Of a stretch of 45,612 nucleotides of DNA, positions 43,203 through 45,612 are shown piece by piece. The stretch is taken from assembly GCA_023409835.1 (NCBI GenBank), contig JAEYQV010000088.1:1-45612 (forward strand), read 5' to 3'. The notes beneath the pieces were generated by a model. That model was not told where the DNA came from, made no database searches, and saw nothing but the letters and a program-made list of their open reading frames with translations. Source of the DNA: Bacillota bacterium. GTDB taxonomy: Bacteria; Bacillota; Clostridia; Lachnospirales; Lachnospiraceae. Made by a program: the position numbers and the translations under genes. Numbering within the stretch: the first letter of the stretch is position 1; the number at the start of each line of letters is the position of its first letter.

Positions 43203-43280
43203 TGCATTTGTTATTATAATATGTGAAAGGGAATGGAACAATAGTATTTCAAATTGATAAGGAGGGAGTGCAAAAAACGT

Positions 43281-43349
43281 ATGAATGCCGCTCATTGCCT
43301 GATTGACCGGATTCCGTACGCAGGGATTGGTACCGTATATGAAAAATGA
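43281..43349 (+). other. Possible 22-residue leader peptide or start of a lost gene
   Basis: AAGGAGGGAG at 43258-43267 precedes ATG 43281 by 13 bases and GTG 43268 in another frame by none. The ATG frame reads MNAAHCLIDRIPYAGIGTVY and stops two codons later. No family known. It may be the remnant of the gene that this promoter once served. Confidence 0.25.
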
Positions 43350-43392
43350 CCGGGGTATTAGGCTCAGACTTTATCCATTAATGGAAGAAATA

Positions 43393-43840
43393 ATGCTAAC
43401 AATTAAACGAGCTCAAATTGAAGATGCTGTAGAAATTACAAGAATAAAAACCGAATCCTTCAATAAAGAGATTAATACATATTTAGGTAGAGATGGAGGC
43501 CCTCCGGGATACAATAAGATTGAATCTGAATTAGAAATTATTAAGAATTACATAGCATATAAAATTATACTTGATAATAAAATCATTGATGCTTTTTTTC
43601 TTTATCTTGAAGGTGATAAAATTATGCATTTTGAAGATTTTGTCATTGATCCTAAGCTTCAGGGGAATGGATATGGATTTAAGGTATTATGTATGACAGA
43701 AAAAATGTATTCCAATATTAAGGAGTGGAAACTGTCTACTCCGGTTTTTTAGTGTCGGGAATCAACATTTATACAAAAAATTCGGATATGTCGAAGTATA
43801 TCGTGATGATGATGAGATTTTTTACAGTAAAACGGTATAA
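43393..43840 (+). pseudogene. GNAT acetyltransferase broken by a +1 T in a T6 run
   Basis: The first frame starts MLTIKRAQIEDAVEITRIKT at 43393 and runs to STPVF and TAG at 43752. If one T of the run at about 43744-43749 is removed, it continues SVGNQHLYKKFGYVEVYRD and ends DDEIFYSKTV at 43838-43840, the classic GNAT C-terminus, giving 148 residues, the normal length. The acetyl-CoA loop region DPKLQGNGYGFKVL is present. So a single-base insertion breaks the gene. Substrate unknown. An error in the sequence or a phase-variable slippage are alternatives to decay. Confidence 0.8.
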
Positions 43841-44062
43841 GCCTTATTTTTGTAGACGACAAATTGTACTTCGCAGGCAAAATCAGGATATCGGGGATGC
43901 GGCCGATTGCCTTATAAATAGCAGGCCTTTTCGGGTTTTTTATAAAGAACGTTGAACTCGTTTCAAATTAAATAATTCCAGTTTATTGGGTTGATTTGTA
44001 CCCCTAAAAAACGGGCTGCATCAATAGTGATAACTCGAGGCATGTGGAGACTGTTTGCTTAA

Positions 44063-44234
44063 TGTCTCGAAAATAAGAAATTAATACACGATGAAGAACT
44101 ATGGAATGTCATATATTATGCGTTGGCAATCGCCAATATATATGATATTGATATGGAACTGGTAATAAAAATTATAGTCTGAAATGAACGAAAGCAGATA
44201 CCCATCAGAAGTGAAATTTGAAGAGGAAAGATAG
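44063..44234 (+). pseudogene. MazG-like pyrophosphohydrolase remnant
   Basis: Frame one reads CLENKKLIHDEELWNVIYY and then ALAIANIYDIDMELVIKI before stopping; a frame shift of one base continues SEMNESRYPSEVKFEEER and TAG at 44232. This is the C-terminal pattern of MazG-like nucleotide pyrophosphohydrolases (EELxDVxYYALAIANxYDID...NERxYPxEVKFEE). The N-terminal half is absent. The surrounding 43841-44062 contains nothing that I can name. Confidence 0.6.
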
Positions 44235-44241
44235 ATTGTAA

Positions 44242-44390
44242 ACGAGGGAATGTAGGAGATTTCGCTGGTATGACATCATTCTCTATCTGACAATGATGAT
44301 AGAGGTTTATTACAGAGAGTACGAAGATAAGGGATAGTATTCCTGGGCAAGAGAAATGTTAGAAAAGGTAGTAGTGCCAGCAATATTATG
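44242..44390 (+). pseudogene. Short broken frame of unknown origin
   Basis: The frame reads WYDIILYLTMMIEVYYREYE then DKG, TAG, YSWAREMLEKVVVPAIL and TGA. The balanced amphipathic content suggests a former C-terminus, but I recognise no family. It ends against the next gene. Confidence 0.35.
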
Positions 44391-44411
44391 AGGTATGGAG
44401 GTGTACATCAG

Positions 44412-45287
44412 TTGGAATTTAGATATTCAATGCATGTAGATTTAATCTATCATGTACTTGCTTATATGAAAGTAGATAATGCTTCGAATTGTTATAGTCA
44501 GCAATATATTGACAGAATGTCTATTGAGAAGGGGTCCTTTGAGTATAACATTGAAGCTGCTATGAAAGATTTACAGGGGTATTATAACAAAAACTTTAGT
44601 CGATTAATGATGATAAATTTTCTGCCATTTAACTGCACTAATTATGATGAAATGAAGCATTTGTTCTTAAACTATCATACCTTTACAGATGAAGATAAAC
44701 AGTTCTTTTTATTACCACTCATTGAAGCATTTGATAAAGAAATTGTATTTTACTTCCCATACTGGAAAGCTATACATAATTCATATCAAAAAGAGAGATT
44801 TGAAATAGAACATTGGATGGAGAATGAATTTATTAAGTATAAATCAATATTTGATTATTTTAATAAACCCATTGTGCTATATTTATCTCTCAGCATCACA
44901 AAAAATGGGCGGGGATATGGTCGTAATGATTGTTTTTTAGCCCTATCTCCTTTTGCAGATTCAATAGTCTCTTATGGCAATATATTTTTCCAAGCCCTTC
45001 ATGAATACACACATCAATTCACTGATATATTAGTATCCAATATAAGCATGAATGACAATACACATAATATCTCAGAACTTGTTGTAATTATAGCAGATTA
45101 TTATATAATAAAATCTTTTGACCCCATATCAATAGTGTGTTACTTTGATTGGATAAATAAAATATATAGTAATACATTGAAAATAACTAATGATGAAGAA
45201 TTTTTTGATATATTTAAACTTGATAATCATTTATTCTTAGAACTTAAAAAAATTTTAAATGGTATATCAAGCTCAATAACAGTATAA
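44412..45287 (+). CDS. Unassigned protein with HEXXH, possible zinc metallopeptidase
   Basis: 291 residues from a TTG at 44412 (GGAGG ten bases upstream); an ATG at 44388 would put the ribosome site inside the gene, and a later ATG lies at 44430. The C-terminal part has ALHEYTHQFTDIL, His197-Glu198 and His201, and then NISELVVIIADYY with Glu222, twenty residues after His201. That is the gluzincin pattern (HEXXH plus distant Glu). No signal peptide or membrane helix is visible. It is AT-rich, with AAA/ATA-rich codons unlike the rest of the window, and sits in decayed accessory DNA, so recent acquisition is likely. I know no family name for it. Confidence 0.75.
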   Translation: MEFRYSMHVDLIYHVLAYMKVDNASNCYSQQYIDRMSIEKGSFEYNIEAAMKDLQGYYNKNFSRLMMINFLPFNCTNYDEMKHLFLNYHTFTDEDKQFFLLPLIEAFDKEIVFYFPYWKAIHNSYQKERFEIEHWMENEFIKYKSIFDYFNKPIVLYLSLSITKNGRGYGRNDCFLALSPFADSIVSYGNIFFQALHEYTHQFTDILVSNISMNDNTHNISELVVIIADYYIIKSFDPISIVCYFDWINKIYSNTLKITNDEEFFDIFKLDNHLFLELKKILNGISSSITV

Positions 45288-45420
45288 ATGTAAAAGCATT
45301 CTATTACACCATCTTGAAGGATAAGCAGATGAAGGCGAATACCTTGGATAACGTTCACACAGCGGCACCTCTCATTTCAGATGGCAGTAAGGGATTGTTT
45401 GATCCTGTGAAATCCGTCTG
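45283..45420 (+). other. Short open frame downstream of the HEXXH gene, unassigned
   Basis: The frame overlapping the HEXXH stop reads VKAFYYTILKDKQMKANTLD then NVHTAAPLISDGSKGLFDPV and stops at 45420. It has no start codon with a ribosome site, and I recognise no family. It may be the end of a lost gene. Confidence 0.3.
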
Positions 45421-45543
45421 ATTGTCAGACGACACTTTAAAGTCGGCATAAACTACATTTTATTTTTACCGCTAATGATACATGAAACGACAAATACCAG
45501 TCGGCACGACACAGTTCGATCTGCTAAGCTACAGCTTCTCGTA

Positions 45544-45585
45544 GCCTTATGAAAACGAATGGGTTACCGTCCGTTTTCATAAGGC
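45544..45585. repeat. 14-bp perfect inverted repeat near the window end
   Basis: GCCTTATGAAAACG (45544-45557) and CGTTTTCATAAGGC (45572-45585), with GGTTACC in the loop. Could be a terminator without T-run, an attachment site or a mobile-element end. Nothing else was identified in 45421-45612. Confidence 0.55.
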
Positions 45586-45612
45586 CATGATGCAAGCACC
45601 ACAGCCTATAAA

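Noticed and set aside
43725..43955. 76-codon frame over the GNAT break
   Set aside because: The neighbouring frame gives a proper GNAT C-terminus, so this one is its shadow.

Overview
The window looks like a chromosomal segment from a strictly anaerobic clostridium, most likely Lachnospiraceae (Clostridium phytofermentans-like). The reasons are gene content and order: a SCIFF six-cysteine peptide with its radical-SAM maturase, a recJ / apt / relA / metallo-hydrolase / hemZ / hisS ... aspS housekeeping block, a ferredoxin-dependent indolepyruvate oxidoreductase, an ECF-type vitamin transporter component behind a B12 riboswitch, moderate GC, strong AGGAGG-type ribosome sites and frequent extended -10 promoters. 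The species call is inference from content, not a database match.

Layout. 0-10.7 kb is ordinary chromosome: the 3' end of an FtsX-type ABC permease, a TM1266-family regulator, a CapA-like protein, a ZIP metal transporter, an aldehyde dehydrogenase, argC, a divergent OhrR/MarR regulator and nitroreductase pair with two OhrR-box-like operators, ogt, an M3 oligoendopeptidase and a small conserved protein. 10.8-14 kb has a DegV protein and the scfA-scfB (SCIFF) pair; scfA is only 46 codons. 14-27.6 kb is the housekeeping block, interrupted between hisS and aspS by a LysR regulator divergent from an SGNH hydrolase, plus a small Dabb protein.

28-36 kb is a functional unit for aromatic 2-oxo acids or arylacetates: a sodium:solute symporter, two phenylacetate-CoA ligases, both subunits of indolepyruvate:ferredoxin oxidoreductase and two double-ACT-domain proteins. 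The expected logic is import or transamination of aromatic compounds, ferredoxin-linked oxidative decarboxylation of arylpyruvate to arylacetyl-CoA by IorAB, and interconversion of arylacetyl-CoA and arylacetate by PaaK, with the ACT proteins as probable aromatic amino-acid sensors. A strong promoter with a 31-bp palindrome across its start site precedes the symporter, and a decayed in-frame copy of the PaaK C-terminal tail follows the second ligase.

36-41.9 kb carries a cold-shock protein, a cobalamin riboswitch (minus strand) controlling a DUF4430 protein and an ECF substrate-binding subunit, galM, upp, a protein with a degenerate receiver domain plus an intact Hpt domain, and a small two-helix membrane protein.

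42-45.6 kb is AT-richer, decayed accessory DNA: a 3'-truncated polysaccharide deacetylase, a strong promoter followed by three TTAG-N3-CTAA dyads at exact 16-bp period, a GNAT acetyltransferase broken by one extra T in a T6 run, a frameshifted MazG-like remnant, another broken reading frame, an unassigned HEXXH protein that may be a zinc peptidase, and a 14-bp terminal inverted repeat. No tRNA, rRNA, CRISPR array or intact transposase was seen.
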